Of a DNA stretch of 16,319 nt, positions 6,666-15,338 are shown piece by piece. The stretch's first letter is position 1. Every line of letters starts with the position of its first letter. Origin of the DNA: Pleurocapsa sp. MO_226.B13. GTDB lineage: Bacteria > Cyanobacteriota > Cyanobacteriia > Cyanobacteriales > Xenococcaceae. Below the pieces are notes generated by a model. It made no database searches. It saw nothing but the letters and a program-made list of their open reading frames with translations, and was not told the DNA's origin. Both the position numbers and the translations under genes were made by a program. The stretch is taken from NCBI GenBank assembly GCA_030064795.1, contig JASJEI010000254.1, positions 1 through 16,319 on the forward strand, written 5' to 3'.

Positions 6666-6971
6666 ATGTCTTCTGATAGTCCGATAATCGACTCTAAATT
6701 TAGACAAATCAAACATTTATCTCGCGCCGATAATCGAGGGCGATTAACAGTAGGAGCAGTGGCTAAAGAGAAAAGTTACCGAATCATGATTAATGAATCG
6801 GGTCAGATTCTTTTAGATCCTATTGTTACCATGCCATCCAAGGAACTTTGGCTGTGGCACAATCAATCTGCTCAAGAGTCCCTAAAACGTGGATTACAAG
6901 AAGCTGAATCAGGTAATCTCTACGATTTAGGTTCTTTTGCTGAATATGCAGAATTAGATCCTGATGAGTAA
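6666..6971 (+). CDS. Type II antitoxin, AbrB/SpoVT-like N-terminus
   Basis: A 101-residue protein with the layout of an antitoxin. Residues ~20-58 (ADNRGRLTVGAVAKEKSYRI...GQILLDPIVTMP) fit a swapped-hairpin AbrB/SpoVT-type DNA-binding fold, which starts with the D-x-x-GR-(I/L)-T pattern. The C-terminal part (WLWHNQSAQESLKRGLQEAESGNLYDLGSFAEY) is the helical segment that in this family contacts and neutralises the toxin; the same 'RGL..A..G...DLGSFAEY' ending recurs in related antitoxins I know. The stop is separated from the toxin ATG by 2 bases, so the two are translationally coupled. ATG 6666 is the first start in frame with the fold. It probably represses its own promoter at the inverted repeats upstream. 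Confidence 0.75.
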   Translation: MSSDSPIIDSKFRQIKHLSRADNRGRLTVGAVAKEKSYRIMINESGQILLDPIVTMPSKELWLWHNQSAQESLKRGLQEAESGNLYDLGSFAEYAELDPDE

Positions 6972-6973
6972 AA

Positions 6974-7264
6974 ATGGAGTTTAAACTTAGGTTTACTGGT
7001 GAAGCTAAAAAATCATTATCTAGTTTAGAAAAGTCCGATCCCAAGAAGTACAAGAAAGTTTTAAAAACTTTGGGGTTAATGCAAGTCAATCTTCGTCATC
7101 CCAGTTTAAACACTCACAAGTATGAAAGTATTTCTGGTCCGAATAATGAGTCGGTTTTTGAAGCTTATGTGGAGAACAAAACCCCTGCTGCTTTTCGTGT
7201 CTTTTGGTATTATGGTCCAAATCGCAATGAATTAACCATAATAGCTATCTTACCTCATCCTTAG
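6974..7264 (+). CDS. RelE/ParE-fold toxin
   Basis: A 96-residue toxin of the RelE/ParE superfamily, whose members cleave mRNA at the ribosome or poison gyrase; the sequence alone does not say which. It opens with LRFTGEAKKSLSSLEKSDP, the family's first strand and helix. A conserved middle 'RHPSLNTHKYESISGPNNESVFEAYVENKTPAAFRVFWYYGPN' holds the Y-x-E-N-x-T-P-x-x-x-R core, and the C-terminal strand 'LTIIAILPHP' carries the final HP typical of this cyanobacterial subgroup. It follows the antitoxin by 2 bases in the same transcript. The pair sits between the UDG/clamp operon and the polymerase gene, so it may stabilise the surrounding module as an addiction system. The polymerase starts 154 bases downstream. 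Confidence 0.78.
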   Translation: MEFKLRFTGEAKKSLSSLEKSDPKKYKKVLKTLGLMQVNLRHPSLNTHKYESISGPNNESVFEAYVENKTPAAFRVFWYYGPNRNELTIIAILPHP

Positions 7265-7417
7265 CTGAATCTATTTTCTAATCGCTCTTTTTTTCTATTC
7301 ACTTCTGGATTCAATATAGGACTAAAGTACGACCCAGTTTGGTAGCGATCGCGAGGGTTGAAACTATTAGCCAAATCTAAACTGTGGATTGTAACTTTTA
7401 AGATTATACGGAAATTC

Positions 7418-10003
7418 ATGAGCCAAACACAAGACCCTAGCTTAAAAGTGAGGGTTTACAATATCGCTCATCAAAATTTTGACGGTTATCAAGACCTGGG
7501 TAATTGCGTCTTATCTCAGTTAATTCCCGACGCAGTAGAGCGAACGATCGCAGTTAAGATCGATGACGACCTGTTACGGGCTACTAAGGATAAAGACTAT
7601 AATATCCAAGCCTATTTCTCCCAGTTGGACAATCTTAACTTGGGTAACTGTACCGAAGTTTTGTTAGCCTCTGGCGGTACGGTTTACCTGAGCGAACCAG
7701 AGGTGGTCGCCCAAGTTCGCGATCGCTTCTTTGCCAATCAACCAGACCACTGCTGTCGTTATGGTTCCTTGTTGATGTCTAGTTGCAAAGAAGGGATAGC
7801 CAGTTTAGACCGACCGATTACCGTCAAAATAGTTGATTTCGAGCATGAAAACGAGATGGAACGCAAGGTGGCAAAAGACCTACGGGTAGGAGATTGCCAC
7901 GGCAAGATTTCTTTTCGTCTAGCCAAGATGATTGGTGGAAAACCCGATACTCCCTTTCAATTCCGCCTGGCTAATTTCAGTGGGAACAGCCCTTTACCAG
8001 CATTTATTGCCAAAGGGACGATGGCAATAGATGAAAGGCGCACCTCTAATCGGGGATACGACCTGGTACTCGACCGCAGCTCGATCAAGGGCTGGGCTAA
8101 AAACACGGGGCCGATGAAGGTATCTCAAACCAACAACCAGTGGCGGTTGACTCCTAAAGCCAATCTCAGCCAGCAGCAACTCGCTGACTGGGGCTATCTG
8201 CCTCAAATCTTACACGCTCGGGGAGTCAACCACCAAATCGACCCTAATGACCAGAGTTATGTCCTCAACAACCCCAACAAACAAGCTTTAGATGTCCTAG
8301 CTCACGCCTACGACTGGGGAAGCGATCGCCTAGCCTGTGGTCTGTACCAACTGCCCGAACTGGTTATGGGCAATAACTCCAATGCCGAACTCATAGACTA
8401 TAAAAACTCCTGGCAGTTGATGCAGTGGTATTCTCCCCAGGCGATCGAACGAGATCTCGTGCCGACTACCCTAGCCGAAGCCGAATATCTCAAGTCAGTA
8501 CAGAATGACTATCGACTTTTGGCTAAATACCTGGTAGCCAATCACGATAAAAAGCAGGAGTTAAAAAACTTGGATGAAGAACCAGAGGTCGAAGCGGAAT
8601 CCGACAAAAATGAATTCGGTCTTATTGAGGTACTCCGTGCCGATACTAGGGGAGAACTGGCCAATCACCCCAAAATCGTCTCTTTTTGTCGCGACCAGCT
8701 CCGCCAACGCTGGCTAGAACTAGCTACTAAAGGAGCTAATACCCTCGAATCGGCAATGGCTCAACCTGCCGACCTCAAGCCAGGTACGGTAGTCGCTTCC
8801 CATCTAGTTAACGGCACTGAAGTCATCGTTACTCGTTATCCCATCATTAATAAAGATAACATTCGTCGTTACGTGGTCGATAACGAGCAGGCCCCAGAAT
8901 TGATGGACACCAACGGTTGTGTCTTTATCAATCCCGATGATGCCATGAAATATCATCAGTGCGACTTTGATGGCGACCAGTTAGTTTGTACTCCCACCGA
9001 CCTGTTACCGACGATTGCTACCGAAACCCGCACGGCCCTAGCTCAGTATGACATGGAGGGCAACGACCTCAACCGCGATTTCAATCCCGTAGTCAAGAAA
9101 GAGAAAAAAGCCTACCCTCAATCCGACCTCAAACGGACGGCTCTAGCAGTTAGGCTCAATTCTATCGGTCGTATAGCCAATGCGATCGGTCGGGTTAACT
9201 GCGCCCAACCCAATCCCCAAGCCGATCCTCAAGACCGGAAATACTTCTTAAAGTTCAAGCGACAATTGCTGGATGTCTTGTTTGACTCATTACAGGTTGA
9301 GGTGGACAGTCCCAAATCTTCGACTCGTTACACCGACTATTATCCAGACTTAAATAGGCGACTGGAAAGTCCGGCATTCAAGTTACCCTTCTTTGATTTC
9401 AAACAGGACGAGCGGGTATTTAGCTCTGCCCCCATGCCCGTAGCTCAAAATGGTTCGGTAGTTGACATTTTACCCAGTAAAATCAATCAGATTTGGTCGA
9501 GCTGCGAACTGAAAGAAATGCCCGCCAGCCAGTACAGTTTTCTCCTGACCAATCGGGATAACGCCATTGGTGAAGTATCTAGAACCGCAGTTAACCAATT
9601 AGCAGGGAATATTTTACAGCAGTACAACGATACGGTCAAAACTACCATTCGAGAAAAAAATCCTGACTCCAAACAGGTCAAGGAGCGATTTGCTCGCACT
9701 TATAGCAAGATTAAAGAGCAGATTATGACCGCCCAGCTAAGTGCCGTTGCCAAAGATGAACTGGCTGCAACTCTGTGGCAAAAGCAGCACACAGATGGTT
9801 CGGAAACCTCCTGCCGTCGCAAATGTTTGGAGATTTGCCGTCATTTTGACCCCAGCATCTATACCTATCGCCAGGAACGACACCAGTATCAGCGAGACTT
9901 AATTAAAGACCAGCCAGCCTATATCGTGGAAGCTCCTTTTGAATCGAGTCTTTTTGCCAATCAGGGTCCAAAGTCCAATTCCAAATTGTCAGCTGATTCT
10001 TGA
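7418..10003 (+). CDS. RdRP/QDE-1-like two-barrel RNA polymerase (DFDGDQ protein)
   Basis: An 861-residue predicted nucleic-acid polymerase with two double-psi beta-barrels. The second barrel holds CDFDGDQ at 515-521 (D516, D518, D520), the metal-binding triad of cellular RNA polymerase beta-prime (NADFDGDQ) and of eukaryotic RdRPs (DLDGD). It is preceded by VTRYPIINKDNIRRYVV (471-487), which resembles the RdRP 'T(R/K)NP...PGDIR' block, and followed by LNSIGRIAN (580-588), like the RdRP 'D-x-L-G-x-I-A' helix. The first barrel has GDCHGKIS (158-165), PFQFR (179-183), AKGTMAID (198-205, lysine K199) and LDRSSIKGW (218-226, K224). These match the RdRP series 'DG-x-G-x-IS ... FQ-x-R ... KG ... RPS-x-x-KF'. 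The frame could extend to TTG 7358, but ATG 7418 is preferred, since the extra 20 residues look unstructured. No sigma-binding or other beta/beta-prime domains are visible. Confidence 0.85.
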   Translation: MSQTQDPSLKVRVYNIAHQNFDGYQDLGNCVLSQLIPDAVERTIAVKIDDDLLRATKDKDYNIQAYFSQLDNLNLGNCTEVLLASGGTVYLSEPEVVAQVRDRFFANQPDHCCRYGSLLMSSCKEGIASLDRPITVKIVDFEHENEMERKVAKDLRVGDCHGKISFRLAKMIGGKPDTPFQFRLANFSGNSPLPAFIAKGTMAIDERRTSNRGYDLVLDRSSIKGWAKNTGPMKVSQTNNQWRLTPKANLSQQQLADWGYLPQILHARGVNHQIDPNDQSYVLNNPNKQALDVLAHAYDWGSDRLACGLYQLPELVMGNNSNAELIDYKNSWQLMQWYSPQAIERDLVPTTLAEAEYLKSVQNDYRLLAKYLVANHDKKQELKNLDEEPEVEAESDKNEFGLIEVLRADTRGELANHPKIVSFCRDQLRQRWLELATKGANTLESAMAQPADLKPGTVVASHLVNGTEVIVTRYPIINKDNIRRYVVDNEQAPELMDTNGCVFINPDDAMKYHQCDFDGDQLVCTPTDLLPTIATETRTALAQYDMEGNDLNRDFNPVVKKEKKAYPQSDLKRTALAVRLNSIGRIANAIGRVNCAQPNPQADPQDRKYFLKFKRQLLDVLFDSLQVEVDSPKSSTRYTDYYPDLNRRLESPAFKLPFFDFKQDERVFSSAPMPVAQNGSVVDILPSKINQIWSSCELKEMPASQYSFLLTNRDNAIGEVSRTAVNQLAGNILQQYNDTVKTTIREKNPDSKQVKERFARTYSKIKEQIMTAQLSAVAKDELAATLWQKQHTDGSETSCRRKCLEICRHFDPSIYTYRQERHQYQRDLIKDQPAYIVEAPFESSLFANQGPKSNSKLSADS

Positions 10004-10059
10004 GTCAAAATTCGCGATTAGTATTCGCGAATCATTTTGCTGTTTGTCCAAAGTCCAAT
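9966..10059. repeat. 14-bp direct repeat flanking a hairpin at the polymerase 3' end
   Basis: The sequence GTCCAAAGTCCAAT occurs at 9966-9979, inside the last codons of the polymerase gene, and again at 10046-10059. Each copy contains a GTCC duplicated at 7-base spacing, like the short heptamer repeats known from cyanobacterial genomes. The two copies bracket the hairpin at 10010-10032. Confidence 0.55.
10010..10036 (+). terminator. Putative terminator after the polymerase gene
   Basis: ATTCGCGA (10010-10017) pairs exactly with TCGCGAAT (10025-10032) around a 7-base loop, 7 bases after the stop codon. Only a four-T run follows (10034-10037), so termination may be incomplete. The position right behind the stop supports the call. 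Confidence 0.5.
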
Positions 10060-10113
10060 CATACGCCATATATACGAAAATAAATCTAGATAGTTGAAAA
10101 CTAATTTTTTTTG

Positions 10114-11088
10114 ATGCCTACATATTCAGGAATATCCAGTGAAGCTTTTAGACATCCCTTAGACCGTCAAGCAGAAGAATCATTACGAAGTCTTCCTGGC
10201 TTTCAGCTTCTAGCCAACAGATTTGTCGAATACTTTTATGAACGTCCTCAAAATATTTATTGGCTCGGTAATAGCATTCAAGCTGGGGTGAGACAATATT
10301 CTACTCTTTATGGTATTTTTCGCGAATGTGTGCGAGATTTAGATGTCTATCCCGAACCCAATTTATATGTGTCACAAAATCCTTATGCTAATAGTCATGC
10401 TTTAGGACGGGATCGACCTTATATTGTAGTCAATACGGAAATACTGGAATTAATGGCAGAAGCCGAACTTCGCACTCTCCTGGCTCATGAATTAGGGCAT
10501 ATTAAATGTGACCACACTATCTTAATTCAGATGGCAATTTGGACCATGGGGGCTGCCTCGATGCTGGGTGAGTTAACTCTTGGTTTAGGCAATTTAATTA
10601 GTAGTGGTGTGATTTTGGCTTTTTATGAATGGCGCCGAAAAGCAGAACTCTCAGCAGATCGCGCGGCTATGCTAGTCATAGATGACCTGGAGACAGTGAT
10701 GCAAACCATGATGAAACTGGCTGGAGGGAGTAAAAGATATGCCCACGAATGTAATCTGGCAGAATTTCGACAACAGGCCCAAAATTACCAAGAATTAGAC
10801 CAAGATAGCTTGAATCAAATCTATAAGTTCCTCATCTACAATGGCGGTAACGGTAGTTTTTTAACTCATCCTTTTGCCGTGGAGCGTTTGAGTTACCTAG
10901 AAGAGTGGGCCAACTCCGCAGAATATCAACAAATTAAACAAGGAAATTATCTGCGAGTCGGTCAAAGAGGCTCGGTTGATGTTAAAGCTGAAGACAATCA
11001 GGTAGAAGTAGATAATTTACAAAGACAAATAGAAGAATTACAACAAGAGATCGAGCGGATTAAAAACCAGAAAAGGGAACAAGATTGA
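10114..11088 (+). CDS. M48-family zinc metallopeptidase
   Basis: A 324-residue peptidase of the M48 (Ste24/HtpX) family. The zinc motif is HELGH at 125-129, and the third ligand is E178 in AELSADRAAM, at the spacing usual for M48. Between them lies a hydrophobic stretch (~135-172, IWTMGAASMLGELTLGLGN...GVILAFY) that could be one or two membrane-associated helices. The C-terminal end (~295-324) is a heptad-like charged coiled coil (VDNLQRQIEELQQEIERIKNQ). No signal peptide is evident. A TTG at 10111 directly precedes the ATG, and I chose the ATG. The gene follows the polymerase by 110 bases on the same strand, beyond a hairpin, so a functional link to the replication-type genes is not shown. 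Membrane protein quality control is the family's usual role. Confidence 0.9.
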   Translation: MPTYSGISSEAFRHPLDRQAEESLRSLPGFQLLANRFVEYFYERPQNIYWLGNSIQAGVRQYSTLYGIFRECVRDLDVYPEPNLYVSQNPYANSHALGRDRPYIVVNTEILELMAEAELRTLLAHELGHIKCDHTILIQMAIWTMGAASMLGELTLGLGNLISSGVILAFYEWRRKAELSADRAAMLVIDDLETVMQTMMKLAGGSKRYAHECNLAEFRQQAQNYQELDQDSLNQIYKFLIYNGGNGSFLTHPFAVERLSYLEEWANSAEYQQIKQGNYLRVGQRGSVDVKAEDNQVEVDNLQRQIEELQQEIERIKNQKREQD

Positions 11089-11442
11089 CACTCTACCGGG
11101 TAATGTTGAAAAATTGTCCAGAACGCTATTGGTAATGCAGTAGTTTTTATGTAATGTTATTGTCTATAGTGTTCGACTAATTTTTTGCAACACTGCCACA
11201 AATGCCGCCATGATCTTGCCGGTGAGCTAAAAGCAATCAGAGAAACTACGATGATGGCAATATTTCAATGTTCTCCGGACCTCGGCTCTAGTCCTCTGGA
11301 GCCAAGCTTTCTGGGATTAATCATGCAGTATTGGCGGGAAAGTAACAATAAAAAGTGACAACATATTAAACAGATCGCAGATGACCAGGGAAGTCCGCTA
11401 TGGTGAATACCAGTGAACCGTCGTTGACGTCTCATCTACGTT
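11089..11442. other. 354-base gap with no recognisable gene; base composition changes here
   Basis: No convincing ORF is seen on either strand. Three GTAATG words occur in the first 75 bases. A GC-rich hairpin (GGCTCTAG at 11284-11291 with CTGGAGCC at 11296-11303, one G-U pair) might terminate the peptidase transcript, but no good T-run follows. The DNA shifts from A+T-rich on the left to G+C-richer on the right, so an old recombination junction may lie here. The promoter of the oxoprolinase gene must also be here, but I cannot point to it. Confidence 0.4.
11284..11303. repeat. Hairpin in the gap between peptidase and oxoprolinase genes
   Basis: GGCTCTAG (11284-11291) pairs with CTGGAGCC (11296-11303) around TCCT, 8 pairs including one G-U. 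It is about 195 bases past the peptidase stop and lacks a good T-run, so its role as a terminator is doubtful. Confidence 0.35.
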
Positions 11443-14400
11443 ATGAAACAGTTGTCTGAGCTTGAAAATCGCTGGCAGTTCTGGATAGATCGGGGGGGAA
11501 CCTTTACGGATGTGGTGGCCCAACGGCCCGATGGTAGCCAGGTGCTCCGCAAGTTACTCTCTGAAAATCCTGAACGATATACGGATGCAGCCTTACAAGG
11601 CATTCGAGAGCTTTTGGGAGTTGAGGCGGAAGCGCCCATCCCCACCGACCAGATTGGGGTGGTAAAGATGGGCACCACGGTGGCCACCAATGCACTGCTA
11701 GAGCGGAAGGGGGATCGCACCGCCCTGGTCATTACCCAGGGCTTCCGGGATGCGCTACGCATCGGCTACCAAAACCGCCCTGATATTTTTGCCCGTCAAA
11801 TTATCTTGCCAGAGATGCTCTATGAGCGGGTGATTGAGGTGGAGGAACGCTACAGCGCGCAGGGGGAAGAACTGTTGCCGGTGCAGATGCAAACGCTCGT
11901 CCCTCAGTTGCAACAGGCCTATGATGCGGGCATTCGAGCCTGTGCCATCGTGCTGATGCATGGCTACCGCTACCCTGACCATGAGCGCCAAATTGCCGCC
12001 GTGGCCAAGGAAATGGGCCTCACTCAGATTTCTATTTCCCATGAGGTCAGCCCCCTGATGAAGTTGGTCAGTCGGGGAGACACTGCCATGGTGGATGCCT
12101 ATTTATCGCCGATATTGAAGCGCTATATTAACCGGGTGGCGCTAGAATTGGGGGCAGGGGAAATAGATTATGCGGTGGTAAATCAGGAGACACCTCGGTT
12201 GATGTTTATGCAGTCCAATGGGGGACTGACGGATGCTCACCTGTTTCGGGGGAAAGACAGTATTCTTTCTGGGCCAGCCGGAGGCGTTGTCGGGGTTGTT
12301 CAAACCTGTGCGATCGCCGGAATTCATAAGATTATCGGCTTCGACATGGGAGGCACCTCCACAGATGTCTCCCATTACAACGGTGAGTATGAACGGGTGT
12401 TTGAGTCAGAAGTGGCCGGTGTCCGGATCAAGTCACCGATGATGGCAATTCACACAGTGGCCGCTGGCGGCGGGTCGATTTTGTTCTTTGAAAATGGTCG
12501 GTATCGGGTGGGTCCAGACTCTGCTGGTGCTAATCCGGGGCCTGCCTGCTACCGCAGAGGCGGTCCGCTGACCGTCACGGACTGTAATGTCATGCTGGGC
12601 AAGATCCAGCCCGACTTCTTTCCCCAGGTGTTTGGCTCAGAGGGCACGCAGCCCTTGGATGTTGAGGTGGTTCAGCAGCGGTTTGCGACGCTCGCAGCGC
12701 AGATCCAGCACTCCACGGCGGATGCGCGCTCGCCCGAACAAGTGGCGGCCGGATTTCTGGCCATTGCCATTGAGAACATGGCCAACGCCATCAAAAAGAT
12801 CTCGGTGCAGCAGGGGCATGATGTTTCGGAATACACGCTGTCATGCTTTGGCTCTGCCGCAGGGCAACATGCCTGTTTGATTGCGGATGCGCTGGGGATG
12901 CGACAAATTTTTATCCACCCGTTGGCGGGGGTTTTGTCGGCCTATGGGATAGGCTTGGCAGATCTGCGGGCACTGCGGCAAACGGCGGTAGAAATGTCCC
13001 TGGAGGCCAGCCTGATCCCCGAACTAGAACAGAAGTTGGAGGTGATTGCCACCACGGCTATCACTGAGGTGAAGCGTCAGCACGTCTCCGACGACCGAAT
13101 CATTTCCCTGCCCAAGGTTCATCTGCGCTACGAGGGCACCGACTCTCCCCTCATAGTCGCCTTTGGGGGGTTAGCCACAATGGTGTCCCAGTTTGAGCGG
13201 GAACACGATCGGCGCTATGGCTTCACCATGCCAGACAAGACGATTATTGTAGAGGCCGTTTCTGTTGAAGTGGTGGGCAAGATGCCGGTGCCAACAGAAC
13301 CCGTTTGTGGTCAATCTCGGCAACAGCCTCCCACCCCAGTCACCACCGTACAAATGTTTACGGACAATGCCTATCACTCAGCCCCGTTATTCCAGCGAAA
13401 CAAGCTACAGGCTGGGGATCAGATCGCCGGACCAGCTATTATCGTGGAAGCGACCGGCACCAATGTTGTGGAGCCGGGCTGGCTGGCAGCAGTGACCGCT
13501 CGCCAGCACTTGCTGTTCAAAAAAGAAGACGAAGCTGGCGCAGCGACCCCGAGTATGACTACCCCCGAATCTACAGCGATTGGAGAGGGGGCGCCCTTGC
13601 CATCCCCCGCATTGCCCCAGCAGACCCTGGCACTAGATCAACCCGACCCCGTGATGTTGGAGATTTTCAACAACTTGTTCATGGCGGTCGCCGAACAAAT
13701 GGGATTTATCCTGCAAAAGACCAGCTACTCGGTCAACATCAAAGAGCGGTTAGACTTTTCCTGCGCCATTTTTGAACAGCAGGGACAACTTGTCGCCAAC
13801 GCACCCCACATTCCCGTTCACTTGGGTTCCATGAGCGAGAGTGTGCAAAGCTTGATTGCCGCTAAAGGAGACCAGCTCAAACCGGGTGACGTGTACTTAC
13901 TAAATAATCCCTACAACGGGGGCACCCACCTGCCAGATGTCACTGCGATCACCCCCGTTTTCCCTCAGTCCTCAGCGGGGCAGAACGCTGGCACCCGACC
14001 GGCTCCTCTATTTTATGTCGCCTCCAGAGGACACCACGCCGACATCGGTGGTATTACCCCAGGCTCTATGCCGCCCAACAGCAACAAGGTGGATGAAGAA
14101 GGGGTCTTGATCGACAACTTCCAACTGGTGGATCGGGGACATTTTCGGGAACAGGAACTCTTGGAACTGCTAACCAAGAGCGCTTATCCCGTGCGCAACC
14201 CAACCCAGAATATTGCTGATTTTCAAGCGCAAATTGCCGCCAATGAAAAAGGCGTTCAGGAACTGTACAAGATGGTGAAGCACTATGGCCTATCCACCGT
14301 CCAGGCATATATGCAGCATGTGCAGGACAACGCCGAAGAATCAGTGCGACGAGTGATTGACGTGCTCAAGCCAGGCCAGTTTACCTATGAAATGGATGAG

Positions 14401-14766
14401 GGGTGTCAGATCCAGGTTGCCATCAGTATCGATCGCGCCCGTCGGCGTGCCTGCATTGACTTTTCCGGCACCTCGCCCCAGCAGGTCACTAACTACAATG
14501 CGCCGACTGCTATCTGCAAGGCGGTGGTGCTCTACGTGTTTCGCACCTTAGTCGAGGATAGAATTCCGCTAAATGCTGGCTGCCTGAAACCGTTAGACAT
14601 TGTCATCCCGCCAGGCTCCATGCTCGCCCCCCATTATCCGGCGGCGGTGGTGGCGGGTAATGTGGAAACGTCTCAGGCGATCGCCGATGCTCTTTATGGC
14701 GCGCTCGGGGTGATGGCGGCCTCCCAAGGGACGATGAACAATTTCACCTTTGGCAGCGATCGCTAG
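11443..14766 (+). pseudogene. 5-oxoprolinase (HyuA-HyuB fusion), C-terminally truncated
   Basis: The enzyme type hydrolyses 5-oxo-L-proline to glutamate using ATP, a cytosolic glutathione-recycling step. The 1,107-residue frame starts [15 protein letters not shown] (11-25), the first phosphate motif. The second phosphate motif is [11 protein letters not shown] (300-310), followed by [21 protein letters not shown]. The HyuA part ends near residue 690, an Ala/Pro-rich linker follows, and HyuB starts near 734 ([19 protein letters not shown]), with [21 protein letters not shown] and [10 protein letters not shown] blocks. The product stops at [13 protein letters not shown]. Family members continue with a tyrosine-rich YQYYET-type segment and glycine-rich end for roughly 100-180 residues, so the C-terminus is missing. 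The stop TAG arises where ISAzo13-type DNA begins. The truncated HyuB domain probably inactivates it. G+C-richer than its neighbours, yet it carries three HIP1 sites. Confidence 0.88.
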
Positions 14767-14825
14767 GTGATTTCCGAGAAAGAGAGTCCCCAATGGTAAA
14801 ATAATCTCAGTTCAACAACTAAAAA

Positions 14826-15338
14826 ATGCCTTTAACCCAATCGGCGAGCGAAGATTTACGTTTAGCTGCCAGAAAAATGAAGCTTGTGGAACGTCGGGCT
14901 TTTTTTGCCGATATGTGTCTTAAATATTGTCAAGGAAGTGCCAGAAAAGCTGAAAGAGTATTTGGTTGGAGAAGAACAAGTATTGAATTAGGATTAAAAG
15001 AAAAACAGAGCGGAATAGTTTGTCTAGGGGCTCAATCAGTATGTAGTGGTCGAAAAAAATGGGAAGATATCGAACCCTTGGCAGCTCAATCTTTACGAGA
15101 AATAGCAGAAAAATACTGCCAACAAAATCCAACATTTAATAATCCCATTGCTTATACTAGACTTACCGCAGCGGAGGCGATTAAACAATTAAAAGAAATG
15201 GGATATGAGAAGAATCAACTTCCTTCTCCCAGTACAATGGCAGTAGTTTTAAATAGAATGGGATATCGGTTAAGAAAAGTCCTCAAAGCTAAACCGAAAA
15301 AAAAATCCCAGAAACTGATGCGATTTTCAAAAATTTAA
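14826..15338 (+). CDS. ISAzo13 transposase, upstream frame (N-terminal part)
   Basis: A 170-residue frame holding the N-terminal DNA-binding part of an ISAzo13 transposase. It has KYCQGSARKAERVFGWRRTSIELGL, an HTH-like segment, followed by YTRLTAAEAIKQLKEMGY..QLPSPSTMAVVLNRMGYRLRKVLKAKPKKK, the block just before the catalytic domain. On its own it ends in a non-homologous SQKLMRFSKI. Family homology continues in the -1 frame from the A9 run at 15297-15305 with 'IPETDAIFKNL', so the functional product is a fusion. ATG 14826 is the first start. A+T-rich compared with the oxoprolinase gene to its left. Confidence 0.85.
   Translation: MPLTQSASEDLRLAARKMKLVERRAFFADMCLKYCQGSARKAERVFGWRRTSIELGLKEKQSGIVCLGAQSVCSGRKKWEDIEPLAAQSLREIAEKYCQQNPTFNNPIAYTRLTAAEAIKQLKEMGYEKNQLPSPSTMAVVLNRMGYRLRKVLKAKPKKKSQKLMRFSKI
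15297..15305 (+). promoter_or_regulatory. A9 slippery run, predicted -1 frameshift site
   Basis: Nine consecutive A residues (CCG-AAA-AAA-AAA-TCC in the upstream frame) lie exactly where family homology passes to the -1 frame. Slippage by one base gives ...KPKKK-IPETDAIFKNL, continuous with the family. Such runs support ribosomal or transcriptional slippage in many insertion sequences. A plain deletion or insertion mutation would look the same. Confidence 0.65.

Noticed and set aside
7358..7417. 20-codon upstream extension of the polymerase from TTG 7358.
   Set aside because: It looks like non-conserved leader sequence, and the ATG at 7418 is a stronger start; not excluded by the sequence alone.
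12587..12880. Several open frames of 60-156 codons inside the oxoprolinase gene (both strands), for example 12587-12880 and 13305-13775.
   Set aside because: They are shadows of the G+C-richer coding frame: arginine/serine-rich translations without family motifs.
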